Shown: positions 8,889 to 16,655 of the stretch, one piece after another
Layout: every line of letters begins with the position of its first letter
How positions within the stretch are numbered: the first letter of the stretch is position 1
Assembly (NCBI GenBank): GCA_963665075.1
Contig: OY762063.1
Location: 248,001 to 312,000, forward strand
DNA length: 64,000 nucleotides
Direction: 5' to 3'
From: JAPULR01 sp963665075
Lineage (GTDB): Bacteria; Chloroflexota; Dehalococcoidia; Lucifugimonadales; GCA-2712585
The notes under the pieces: model-generated
What the model saw: only the letters and a program-made list of their open reading frames with translations
What the model was told of the DNA's origin: nothing
Database searches by the model: none
Program-made: the position numbers and the translations under genes

Positions 8889-9158
8889 GATGGATTCCCG
8901 CCTACGCGGGAATGACGGGATGGTTAGAGGGGGAAGGGAGAAGATGGATTCCCGCCTACGCGGGAATGACGGGATGGCTTGAGGGGGAAGGGATGAGATG
9001 GATTCCCGCCTACGCGGGAATGACGGGATGGTTAGAGGGGGAAGGGATGAGATGGATTCCCGCCTACGCGGGAATGACGGGATGGCTTGAGGGGGAAGGG
9101 ATGCGATGGATTCCCGCCTACGCGGGAATGACGGGATGGCTTGAGGGGGATGGGATAA
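8889..9158. repeat. Five tandem units of exactly 54 bp carrying family-A repeat
   Basis: Units start at 8889, 8943, 8997, 9051 and 9105. Each contains GATGGATTCCCGCCTACG followed by CGGGAATGACGGGATGG and a linker gttagagg/cttgaggg-ggaaggga. The units are nearly identical including the linkers, and the period is a multiple of three, so open frames run through on both strands without being genes. Other clusters of this family use the same 54-bp period. Confidence 0.93.
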
Positions 9159-9163
9159 GAGGC

Positions 9164-9208
9164 AAAAAGAAAACTCCACCGGCCCCGGTGCCTGGAGCCG
9201 ATGGAGTT
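9164..9208 (-). terminator. Rho-independent terminator of the rsmD-coaD operon
   Basis: On the minus strand AACTCCATCGGC pairs with GCCGGTGGAGTT (one mismatch) around an inner GC-rich loop, and TTTTCTTTTT follows. It lies 20 bp after the stop of the coiled-coil gene. Confidence 0.85.
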
Positions 9209-9228
9209 GATGAGGAAGAGTCCGGGAG

Positions 9229-9750
9229 TTAGCTGTTGTGTCTGCTGCCGTTTTCCGCCAGGACCTCGAAGGTCTCGACGCCGGTGAGTAGAGAAAGCCC
9301 GTTGCGAACGCTGGTCAGGTTAGCCGTCAGCTGCCGTTCCAGGTTGCGAAGGGCCTTGGCCGCGTATGCGTCCACCTCAGCCCTGCTGGTCTTCAACTCC
9401 GTCTCGGCCTGGGAGATCATGCGCGTGGACTTCCGCTCTGCGTCATCCACGATCTGCCTGGCCCGGCGCTGGGCCTCCTTCAGAACCTCGGACTGGTTGA
9501 TCCTGTTCTGGAATTCCTCCTCAGCCTGGGCCTTGGTGCGGCGCCTCTCGGCCTCCGCCAGGTTGAGAATGTCATCCTTGTTCACCAGAATCTCCTTGGC
9601 CGCCCGAACGTCCTGCGGAACTGCGAGTCGAAGTTGGTCCATTAGCTCTTGAACCTTGTTGACATCCAGAAGAGTGCGTTGGGTTGCGGGAACCTTGGTA
9701 CTAGTAGTGATTAGTGCTTCCAGCCTATCGATGATGTTGATTATGTCCAT
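9229..9750 (-). CDS. Coiled-coil protein, DivIVA / ATP-synthase-b-like
   Basis: A 173-residue soluble protein dominated by charged heptads (residues about 50-150, rich in Glu, Arg, Ala, Gln). It opens MDIINIIDRLEALI and contains VPQDVRAAKEIL. This resembles the short coiled-coil proteins of Chloroflexota and Firmicutes annotated as DivIVA-like or F-type b-subunit-like. No membrane helix is present. ATG 9750 follows GGAGGAC at the right distance; the TTG at 9765 is rejected. It is the last gene of rsmD-coaD-this gene, 18 bp after coaD, and is followed by a terminator. A role in cell division or envelope organisation is a guess from the family only. Confidence 0.7.
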   Translation of the reverse strand: MDIINIIDRLEALITTSTKVPATQRTLLDVNKVQELMDQLRLAVPQDVRAAKEILVNKDDILNLAEAERRRTKAQAEEEFQNRINQSEVLKEAQRRARQIVDDAERKSTRMISQAETELKTSRAEVDAYAAKALRNLERQLTANLTSVRNGLSLLTGVETFEVLAENGSRHNS

Positions 9751-9768
9751 GTGTCCTCCTTCCAATCT

Positions 9769-10260
9769 TTATAGGCTACCGGGCAGAGCTAATTTCTCCA
9801 GGACTGCTTTGGCTACGTGCGGCGGCACCATGACTCTAATGTCGCCTCCCAGACTGGCCACCTCCTTCAGACGACTTGAGCTTACGAATTGATATTCCAG
9901 GCTTGTGACGAGACAAACCGTTTCGATGTCCGGCGCCAGTTTCTTGTTAACGAACGCCATCTCGTATTCATATTCAAAATCGGAACCGCCCCTCAGGCCC
10001 CGAACGATTACCTGCGACTCCGTCTGCCGGGCGTAGTTGACCACCAGGCCGCTGAAGCTGCGGACGTCCACGTTTTCCAGGTGACGAACCGCCTCCTCGA
10101 ACAGGGCCACCCGCTCCTCGGCGCTGAACAGGCACGGCCTTGAGGAGCCTTCGTAGACGGCGACAACCAGGCGGGAGAAGAGGCTCGACGCCCGCGTTGC
10201 CACGTCCACGTGTCCCAGGGTGGCCGGGTCGAAGGTTCCCGGATAGAGCGCCACGGTCAT
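9769..10260 (-). CDS. coaD: Phosphopantetheine adenylyltransferase
   Basis: Catalyses the fourth step of coenzyme A synthesis: 4'-phosphopantetheine + ATP to dephospho-CoA. The nucleotidyltransferase signature is YPGTFDPATLGH (residues 6-17), with TxGH as the catalytic element. VRGLRGGSDFEYE and the C-terminal SSSRLKE complete the ATP site. The length of about 163 residues matches the bacterial family. ATG 10260 overlaps the rsmD stop as TGATG and sits behind CGGAGGAG, the usual rsmD-coaD arrangement. Confidence 0.97.
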   Translation of the reverse strand: MTVALYPGTFDPATLGHVDVATRASSLFSRLVVAVYEGSSRPCLFSAEERVALFEEAVRHLENVDVRSFSGLVVNYARQTESQVIVRGLRGGSDFEYEYEMAFVNKKLAPDIETVCLVTSLEYQFVSSSRLKEVASLGGDIRVMVPPHVAKAVLEKLALPGSL

Positions 10261-10811
10261 CAGCAACTCCTCCGTTGGAAGAAGTCGACAACGCTGTCGC
10301 CGTGGCGCCTGCTACGCGCCAGCGAAAGTTTGCCGTACCTGTCCTTCAGGATTAAACGCTTCGAGTGTCCTACGACTAACATCCCTTCATTCTCGATGAT
10401 TTCTGCCCGGTCTATCGCTTCCAGGTCCTCGTCCAGACTTTCCATCCGGTACGGGGGATCCATGAGAATCACCCCGTAGGGGCCTTTCAGCAGCGCCAGG
10501 GCCTTCAGCGCCTCCATGCGGTGCACCTTGGCCTGCGCTTCGAGTCCGGTTGTTTTCAGATTCCTCCTTATGACGGCGCACTGGCGGGGGTCCTTCTCCA
10601 CGAAGTCCGCGAAGGCGGCGCCCCGGCTCAGGCTCTCTATGCCAAGCGAACCGACTCCCGCGTAGAGGTCCGCAACCTTGGCGTTCGCCAGAATTTCACC
10701 GCCGAGGCTGTTGAAGATGACGCCCCGGATCAGCTCCGAGGTGGGTCTGGCTCCCCTGATGGCGGGAGGGGCGAGCCGTCTTCCTTTGGCTATTCCTCCT
10801 GCTATCCGCAT
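10260..10811 (-). CDS. rsmD: 16S rRNA (guanine(966)-N2)-methyltransferase
   Basis: An SAM-dependent methyltransferase of 183 residues. The N-terminal MRIAGGIAKGRRL and RPTSELIRGVIFNSL match the rRNA-recognition start of RsmD. DLYAGVGSLGIESLSRGA is motif I, and MDPPYR is the catalytic motif IV for guanine N2. It is coupled to coaD through TGATG. ATG 10811 is preferred over a TTG two codons earlier. It methylates G966 of 16S rRNA in the assembled 30S body. Confidence 0.95.
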   Translation of the reverse strand: MRIAGGIAKGRRLAPPAIRGARPTSELIRGVIFNSLGGEILANAKVADLYAGVGSLGIESLSRGAAFADFVEKDPRQCAVIRRNLKTTGLEAQAKVHRMEALKALALLKGPYGVILMDPPYRMESLDEDLEAIDRAEIIENEGMLVVGHSKRLILKDRYGKLSLARSRRHGDSVVDFFQRRSC

Positions 10812-10981
10812 CTTCAACCTGCTTGGGGAGTCTACTGATTGGGCGGAAATTCGGCAAAGAAGAATGGGTGCAACTTTAGACGAATTTTATGTGAATCTTG
10901 AGAAAGCGCTTATTCCGATGGCGAGCCCGGCAAACCCTTCCACGAGATAGCTCCCACGCTGAATCCAACGCCCCGTTGTTG

Positions 10982-10987
10982 TATAAT
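10982..10987 (+). promoter_or_regulatory. -10 element of tRNA-Val
   Basis: A perfect TATAAT 22 bp before the mature tRNA 5' end. No convincing -35 hexamer is visible. Confidence 0.55.
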
Positions 10988-11009
10988 CACACTTGTCCAT
11001 GCCCGCCCT

Positions 11010-11086
11010 GGGCGGTTAGCTCAGACGGTTAGAGCACCTGCTTTACACGCAGGGGGTCACAGGTTCGAGTCCTGTATCGCCCACCA
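11010..11086 (+). tRNA. tRNA-Val (anticodon TAC)
   Basis: Acceptor arm GGGCGGT/ATCGCCC (one G-T pair) with encoded CCA. D-arm contains TTAGCTCAGACGGTTAGAGC. The anticodon stem CCTGC/GCAGG encloses TTTACAC, with T33 and anticodon TAC reading GUA codons. The T-arm holds GGTTCGAGTCC. All cloverleaf elements are present. Confidence 0.97.
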
Positions 11087-11333
11087 CCACATACCAAATC
11101 AAGAACTTTCACCATTACCTTCGCCTTGGCGTTGTAATCGGCATTGCGAAACCCGGCGGATCGCTCCGTCGGCAGATGCAGCGGGTCAGTCCGGCCTCAA
11201 TCGGAGTTCGTCAAGACGCGAGTCATCCCGGATTTCAGGAAGCGGGAAGAACGGCATCGCCGCGCGCCCGGCCGGCGGTTACTTCCACTCGCCCGACCAT
11301 CATTGGGGGGCCTCTGCCCGACCGTTGCGCGCG
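11087..11333. other. Intergenic region without supported gene
   Basis: Between tRNA-Val and the lipoprotein stop. One open frame runs through on the plus strand (11144-11392), but it has no ribosome site and enters the lipoprotein gene antisense. I see no promoter, repeat or hairpin worth naming. Confidence 0.6.
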
Positions 11334-12392
11334 CTAAAACGCCAGAGCGCCGGTGTAGACCTGCTGCATCCGCAGAATCTCTTCATCGTTGAAGCACTCC
11401 CACATCTTGACCCCGTTGTCCGCTATCTCCACCAGGTCCTCAATGCTCGTCGACGAAAAGTCGAGCAGCGTTGGGTTGACCAGCGCCACGTAACGCGGGT
11501 GCCCGCCGGCGAACTCGGTGATGCAGGCTTGACTGTCGTCGCTCAGCCCCCCGGTCTGGGATCCGATGACCGACACGAAGATGGGCACGTAGCTTTCCGG
11601 GCTGATGCAGGCGGTCACGGAGTCCGACATTCCAAAGGCCCCTGCCGCCGTGGAGTCCAGCAGCGCGGCGTAATCTTCGTCCGTCATCTTCTCCTGGATG
11701 CAGGCGGCCTCGGACTCCGGAATCATGCCTATGATGTTCATCTCTGCTGACGTATTGACGTCCAGAGCGGCTTGTATGCGGACCAGATAGCCCACCTTCT
11801 CCACCGGGGTCATGCAGTTGTAGAACTCCAGGGCATACGGCCGCGTTGCCGAAGTTTCCTGAACTTGACCCGGCGGCGTCATTCCGAGGCCCGTCAGGAC
11901 CGCGAGCGGACTTTCTCTGCCGACTCCTATCATGCATGCGCGGGTTTCGGACGTCCATCCCGCCTGCAAGTCGAGGAAGGCTATGCCGAAGACCACCAGG
12001 TTTTCTGGTTCGGCGCACTGGAATATCGGCAATACAAATTGCTCGCCGCCGGTCGTTAGAATCAACAGAACCGGCTCGTTGGACATTTTCTCGTAGGCAG
12101 CCTCTCCGATGGCCGCGCGAAGGCAGGAGGACTCGGCTTCGGAGAAGAGCGCGAACACCTCCCCACCTGTCGTCGTCGGGGTGAGCCTCAGCTCCTCGAG
12201 CGCCGGGGCGGCGGTGGTCGGAAGGGGCGTTGGCGTGGGTGCGGGCGTCGGCGCTGCCGTTGCCGTCGGCGCGGGCGTCGGTCTTGGCGTCGGTTCAGGC
12301 GTTGGGTCGGACCCGCAGGCGGCCAGCAGGACCAGCAAGGCTGCCAGCGAAGCTGCCCAAAGCCACTGTCTCCTCAGCATCGACACAACCAT
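11334..12392 (-). CDS. Secreted lipoprotein with Pro/Thr linker and Cys-containing helical repeats
   Basis: The signal peptide MVVSMLRRQWLWAASLAALLVLLAAC ends in lipobox LLAAC with Cys26. A roughly 35-residue PTPEPTPRPTP-type linker then tethers the domain to the membrane. The rest, about 280 residues, seems to be several diverged copies of a 55-65-residue helical unit, each with a CI/CL/CM motif (ACIQEKM, ACISPESYV, ACITEFAG, SCLRAAIG, ACMIGVG). I do not recognise a family. ATG 12392 is chosen from AAGGAGG upstream and the signal peptide; the frame continues 123 codons further upstream as Arg-rich noise. Confidence 0.75.
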   Translation of the reverse strand: MVVSMLRRQWLWAASLAALLVLLAACGSDPTPEPTPRPTPAPTATAAPTPAPTPTPLPTTAAPALEELRLTPTTTGGEVFALFSEAESSCLRAAIGEAAYEKMSNEPVLLILTTGGEQFVLPIFQCAEPENLVVFGIAFLDLQAGWTSETRACMIGVGRESPLAVLTGLGMTPPGQVQETSATRPYALEFYNCMTPVEKVGYLVRIQAALDVNTSAEMNIIGMIPESEAACIQEKMTDEDYAALLDSTAAGAFGMSDSVTACISPESYVPIFVSVIGSQTGGLSDDSQACITEFAGGHPRYVALVNPTLLDFSSTSIEDLVEIADNGVKMWECFNDEEILRMQQVYTGALAF

Positions 12393-12772
12393 TCTATTCG
12401 CCTCCTTAACCTTCAGCGAGCCGTCTCTTCCCGGAGCCTGTGTGGTGGCGTCGCCAACTCTCCGTCTCGTACAGGACATTGTTGTACGGATGACATCATA
12501 TCTCAAACGGCGCTTTCGGGTCAACGGAATCTCCCGGCGACAAGTTAGCAAATCGTTACGCCTCAGCCCACCGCATTGAGACGTGGCCAGGCAGACGAGG
12601 CACGCCAGCATCATAACCTGGTTCCTCTTGAAACGGGGGCGTCTCCTCCGCCGGTTCCCGCGGAACAAGGACGCGAGGCGGCGAAACCCGGTCGCAGGTC
12701 TTTGTCGGAGCCGGCGTTGGGGTCGCCGCAACCGCAGGAAACGCTGCTGTTCCCAATGCACGCAAATCGTTG
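12393..12772. other. Long divergent intergenic region
   Basis: 380 bp between the divergently transcribed lipoprotein and Fur-type regulator. It must hold the lipoprotein promoter, which I cannot place with confidence. Several short frames occur, but none has a ribosome site or a recognisable product. Confidence 0.5.
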
Positions 12773-12802
12773 TTGACTAAATGGATATTTCTTTGATACA
12801 CT
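12773..12802 (+). promoter_or_regulatory. Sigma-70-type promoter of the Fur/Zur-type gene
   Basis: TTGACT at 12773-12778 and TACACT at 12797-12802, spacing 18 bp. It is the best match in the 60 bp before the regulator. Confidence 0.6.
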
Positions 12803-12808
12803 ATATCA
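12794..12808. promoter_or_regulatory. Candidate operator TGATA-N5-TATCA
   Basis: A perfect 15-bp inverted repeat that covers the -10 hexamer, 44 bp before the regulator start. Its position suits autorepression by the Fur-family protein. It does not match the textbook Fur or Zur box, so binding is inference. Confidence 0.5.
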
Positions 12809-12851
12809 CTAAATCAGGAGAATTCCAAAAAATGATTCCACGCGAAGGTCA

Positions 12852-13295
12852 ATGCTCCGAATGGAAACCCAAAGGCCACGAACAAACTTGATGGCCGTAC
12901 TGGAGGACCGAGGCTACAGGGCCACCTCTCCCAGGAGAGCGGTGGCCAGGCTTTTGGAGCGGAAGCAAAAGGGATTCACCATCGAGGACATCAGCGAAGA
13001 GTTGCCTTCGATAGGCAAGGCAACCATATACCGGACCATCAAGCTCTTCCTCAAGGAGGGGGTGGTCTGCAAGTTCCCATTGATGGACGGAGCGCCCTTC
13101 TATTGCCTTTCTCGCACCGGTCATCGCCACCACCACTCTATCTGCGTCCAGTGCGGGGAAGTGGAAGAATTCAAGGCTGCCCCAATCGAGAAGTTGCTCA
13201 AGGACGCCGGCGCCGACATCCAAGGGCAAATCGTCGACCACCGCATCCAGCTGTACGTGAACTGCGAATACTGTCCCATCGAATGGACCAGGTAG
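12852..13295 (+). CDS. Fur-family metal-dependent regulator, probably Zur
   Basis: A 147-residue protein. The N-terminal winged helix contains RGYRATSPRRAVARLLE and SIGKATIYRTIKLFLKEG, the Fur DNA-reading helix. The dimerisation half has the metal-site motif GHRHHHSICVQCGEVEEF and a second Cys pair CEYC, so the structural zinc site of four cysteines is complete. It stands directly before a zinc ABC transporter operon on the same strand, which makes zinc sensing more likely than iron. A promoter and a perfect inverted repeat lie upstream. Confidence 0.88.
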   Translation: MLRMETQRPRTNLMAVLEDRGYRATSPRRAVARLLERKQKGFTIEDISEELPSIGKATIYRTIKLFLKEGVVCKFPLMDGAPFYCLSRTGHRHHHSICVQCGEVEEFKAAPIEKLLKDAGADIQGQIVDHRIQLYVNCEYCPIEWTR

Positions 13296-13351
13296 TGGAT
13301 TGTTCAAATCCTCCAGGATCCAAACGTCGCGGCAGCCTGCATAACTGTCAA

Positions 13352-13377
13352 TACCGACAAATTACCAACCGTCGGTA
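13352..13377. promoter_or_regulatory. Inverted repeat upstream of znuA
   Basis: TACCGAC and GTCGGTA arms (7 bp each) around 12 bp, ending 42 bp before the znuA start. It could be an operator or a leader hairpin. It has no T-run directly after it, so a terminator is less likely. Confidence 0.4.
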
Positions 13378-13419
13378 GGTTTCACAAAAATTTCTTACGA
13401 ACTAAGGAGAAAAAGCAAC

Positions 13420-15888
13420 ATGCCAACGATACCACATCTCAATAGGAATTGGAGGGGCGTTGCCCAGACGCTTGTCATTAGCCTCGCCATCCTCGCCCTG
13501 ACTGTTCTGGTTGCCTGCACAAGCGAGGAGGCGACGGAAGAACCGGCAACCCCGGCGCCCGCCGTCCCACAAGCTACCGCGGCGCCCGCGCCGACAGCCG
13601 CGCCCGCAATCCGCACCGCCACTCCAACGGCACGGCAGACGCCGGCGCCTACCCCCGCCGCAACCCCCGCCGACCCAGGCCCGATATTGCAGGTAGTAAC
13701 CACCACCAACTTCGTCGGCGATTGGGTCAGGAACGTCGGCGGCGATAGAGTCGAAGTGTTCAGCCTTCTGCCCCCCGGCGGCGACCCGCACACGTTCATG
13801 CCAGGAGCGCGGGACGTAGCCAGAGTAGCCGACGCGGACATTGTCTTCACCGTCGGCCTGGGTCTGGAAGCCGATTGGTTGGAGGATCTGCTTCACAACG
13901 CGAGCGCGGATGAGTCAAAGATAATCGCGCTTGGCGACCATGTTGACCCCATTGAGTTCTCGGGCCCTGACCCGCATGGCCACCACGACGATGACCATGA
14001 CGATGACCACGGGGACGATCACGGAGATGACCACGACGACCACGGGGATGAGCACGCGGAAGCCACGGGTCGGCTGATAATCGCCGACCACGAGCAGGCG
14101 GCCCTGTCCGTTCTCGACCTGACCACGGAAGGACTGGCCGAGCTTCGCATTCCCGTCGCCGCGGCGGGCGCGAGCCTCTATTCCAGCCCCAGCGGGCGCT
14201 TCCTCTTCGCCATTGCCCGCGGCCCCGAGGATAACGACGACCGGGTCCACGTGTTCGACGGCGGCGTCTATCTGGAAGAGCACGGAGACCACATGGACCT
14301 CATTTCCGAACCCGTCACCCTGATGGACGTGGGCACCACCGACGAGAGGCCGGTGCACGTAAGCGTCCATGCCGGTTGGACGGCCATCTACCACGACGGC
14401 ACGGGCCGGGCCGCCCTGTACGAGGAGCACCACCTGGAAGAGGAATACAACGACTACGAGCCCGTCTGGATGGAGGCAGGGTTGCAGCACGGGGCGGTAG
14501 TGCCTCTGGGAGAAGATTTCTTCATGGTCACGTCCAACAACCCGGACTACCCCGCGACGGCGACCAGCAGCCTGCCCCTGGGCGGGGAGATTCGAACCAT
14601 CGACAACGTGACGGTCTACGACGCCAGCAACCGGTCTTGCCCCGGCATGCACGGCGAGGCCGCCAACCACCACGGCGTGGCCCTGGGCTGCGTGGGCGGC
14701 GTGCTCTTCATAGAAGGACACGACGGCGAGTACGAGCACGTCTTCATCGACAACCCGGCTGATATGAACGAGGCCGCGCGCATCGGCTCGGTGTGGGGCC
14801 ATGATGACTCGGAGCGCTTCTTCGGCTCCGCTTCCTACAGACAGGACGGCGTTTTCACGTACGACGGCCTGTGGATGATTGACGCCGAAGGCGGAGAGAT
14901 GACCCGGGTCCTACCCTCGACGGATGAGAAGCGGGTCTATGGCGCGGCCTTCGACGGCCACGGCGAGGAATTCTTCGCGCTTTCGGCTGACGGGATGCTG
15001 AACGTCATCCATGCCGAGACCGGCGAAGTGGAAGAAGCGATGCAGCTGGTTGACCCCTTCGACGGCGACACGTCGCCCTCATTCATCGTAGTTGGCGAGA
15101 TGATCTACGTCTCCGACAGAGCCTCAGGCCGCATCTTCGAGTTCAGCCTGGAGCACGGCGAAATCGAGCGCGAGTGGGGCATTGACGGCTCGCCCGGCAG
15201 GCTCGCCTTCGTTGGCGTAGGCGCCGCCGCCTACGAGGAGCACGGTCACGACGAGCACGAAGGCGACGACCATGACGACCACGAAGGCGACGACCACGAA
15301 GATGACGAACATGACGACCACGAAGAAGACGAGCACGGACATGAGGGGCACGACCACGGCCCGATTGACCCCCATTTCTGGTTCGACCCGATTCGCGTGA
15401 AGGTTGCCGTGGACGAAATAGCCGAGCATCTGGCCGAGGAAAACCCGCGGAGCGCGGACTTCTTCCGCGCCAACGCGGAGAATTACAAGGCGCAGCTCGA
15501 CGAGCTTCACGCCTGGACTCTGGAGCAGGTGGAATTGATTTCTCCGGAGCGCAGATTGCTGCTTACGTCCCACGACACTTTCGCATACTTCGCCAAGCTG
15601 TACGACTTTGAGGTTGTCGGACTGGTAATTCCATCCCTGGCGACCCACGTCGAGCCCTCCCCGGAGCACATTGCGGAACTGGTTGACGCGGTTCGGGAGC
15701 ACAACGTGCCGGCGATATTCTCTGAGAATACCGTCGACGATCGACTCGTAAAAGCCATCGCATTGGAGACGGGAGCAACAATGTCCCACCTCTACACCGG
15801 TTCCCTCGGGCCGGAGGGCAGCGACGGCGGCACGTACCTGGACATGGTGAGATCGAACGTCATGCGCATCGTTGAGGCGCTTAAGTGA
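13420..15888 (+). CDS. znuA: Zinc-binding ABC lipoprotein (ZnuA/AztC type) with an inserted AztD-like beta-propeller
   Basis: 822 residues, more than twice a normal ZnuA. A signal peptide with lipobox LVAC (Cys33) and a Pro/Ala/Thr linker lead into the N-lobe of a cluster A-I substrate-binding protein (from about residue 88), with DPHTF giving zinc ligand His124. After the N-lobe comes an Asp/His-rich stretch (residues about 184-213). Residues about 217-603 then form a separate domain with AztD-like motifs: LYSSPSGR, EEHGDHMD, RPVHVSVH, GAVVPLGE and CPGMHGEA. AztD is a periplasmic zinc chaperone. A second Asp/His-rich stretch (607-646) follows. The ZnuA fold resumes with IDPHFWFDP (His652), TSHDTFAYF (His718) and FSENTVDD (Glu769). 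The propeller thus sits inside the His-loop of the binding protein. Start ATG 13420 follows AAGGAG. The stop overlaps znuC. Confidence 0.9.
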   Translation: MPTIPHLNRNWRGVAQTLVISLAILALTVLVACTSEEATEEPATPAPAVPQATAAPAPTAAPAIRTATPTARQTPAPTPAATPADPGPILQVVTTTNFVGDWVRNVGGDRVEVFSLLPPGGDPHTFMPGARDVARVADADIVFTVGLGLEADWLEDLLHNASADESKIIALGDHVDPIEFSGPDPHGHHDDDHDDDHGDDHGDDHDDHGDEHAEATGRLIIADHEQAALSVLDLTTEGLAELRIPVAAAGASLYSSPSGRFLFAIARGPEDNDDRVHVFDGGVYLEEHGDHMDLISEPVTLMDVGTTDERPVHVSVHAGWTAIYHDGTGRAALYEEHHLEEEYNDYEPVWMEAGLQHGAVVPLGEDFFMVTSNNPDYPATATSSLPLGGEIRTIDNVTVYDASNRSCPGMHGEAANHHGVALGCVGGVLFIEGHDGEYEHVFIDNPADMNEAARIGSVWGHDDSERFFGSASYRQDGVFTYDGLWMIDAEGGEMTRVLPSTDEKRVYGAAFDGHGEEFFALSADGMLNVIHAETGEVEEAMQLVDPFDGDTSPSFIVVGEMIYVSDRASGRIFEFSLEHGEIEREWGIDGSPGRLAFVGVGAAAYEEHGHDEHEGDDHDDHEGDDHEDDEHDDHEEDEHGHEGHDHGPIDPHFWFDPIRVKVAVDEIAEHLAEENPRSADFFRANAENYKAQLDELHAWTLEQVELISPERRLLLTSHDTFAYFAKLYDFEVVGLVIPSLATHVEPSPEHIAELVDAVREHNVPAIFSENTVDDRLVKAIALETGATMSHLYTGSLGPEGSDGGTYLDMVRSNVMRIVEALK

Positions 15889-16655
15889 GTTCCGCTCGAA
15901 ACTCGCACGCCCTGAGCATGTCGCTTGAGGACGTCACGGTCGAGTATGGCGGTTACATGGCCCTGAGCAACGTGACCTTCGAAGTTGACGGGGGAACCCT
16001 GATGGGCATCATCGGCCCGAACGGGGCCGGCAAGAGCACTCTCTTCAATGCGATTGCCGGCCTCCTCCCCGTCCATAAGGGCAAAGTCACTCTGCGCCTG
16101 GAAGACAGCCAAAGGGAATCCCTCGCCTACGTCCCCCAACGTGAGAGCGTAAACTGGCGGTTTCCCGTTACCACCCAGGAAGTTGTCATGATGGGCCGGT
16201 GTTGCAGACTCGGATGGTTCCGCCGGCCCGGCAAGAGGGATCGAGAGCTCGTCAAGGCCTGCCTGGGCCGGGTAGGATTGTGGGATCATCGCTCCACCCT
16301 TATGACGGAACTTTCGGGTGGGCAGAGACAGAGGGTATTCATCGCCAGAGCCCTGGCCCAGGAAGCAACGGTGCTTCTTCTGGACGAAGCCTTCAGCGGC
16401 GTCGATATCGGCGCCCAGGAAGACTTGATTCGGATACTTCGAGAATTGCGGGACGAAGGCTGCATAATCATGCTTGCCACCCACGACCTGACCGATTTGG
16501 CCACCCGCTTCGACGAGGTGCTGTGTCTGAACCGCCGCGTCTGCGCTTGCGGGCCTCCCGCCCGGGTCTTCACGTCCAACGTGATGAAGGAGTTGTACGG
16601 CGCCCACGGCATCCGCCTGGCGGCCGACGAGAATAGACGGCTCGACGAAGTCTGA
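15885..16655 (+). CDS. znuC: Zinc ABC transporter ATP-binding protein
   Basis: A 256-residue ABC ATPase: Walker A GPNGAGKST, signature LSGGQRQR, Walker B VLLLDEAF and H-loop THDL. It belongs to the Mn/Zn (ZnuC/MntB) branch by context. Translation begins at GTG 15885, overlapping the znuA stop by 4 bp (GTGA), so it is coupled. It powers import of zinc delivered by the ZnuA-AztD fusion. Confidence 0.95.
   Translation: MSSARNSHALSMSLEDVTVEYGGYMALSNVTFEVDGGTLMGIIGPNGAGKSTLFNAIAGLLPVHKGKVTLRLEDSQRESLAYVPQRESVNWRFPVTTQEVVMMGRCCRLGWFRRPGKRDRELVKACLGRVGLWDHRSTLMTELSGGQRQRVFIARALAQEATVLLLDEAFSGVDIGAQEDLIRILRELRDEGCIIMLATHDLTDLATRFDEVLCLNRRVCACGPPARVFTSNVMKELYGAHGIRLAADENRRLDEV

Noticed and set aside
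8832..9232. Frames on both strands through the tandem repeat block
   Set aside because: The 54-bp period is a multiple of three, so frames stay open by construction; they only translate the repeat.
11144..11392. Small gene after tRNA-Val
   Set aside because: No ribosome site, Arg/Pro-rich product, and the end lies antisense inside the lipoprotein gene.
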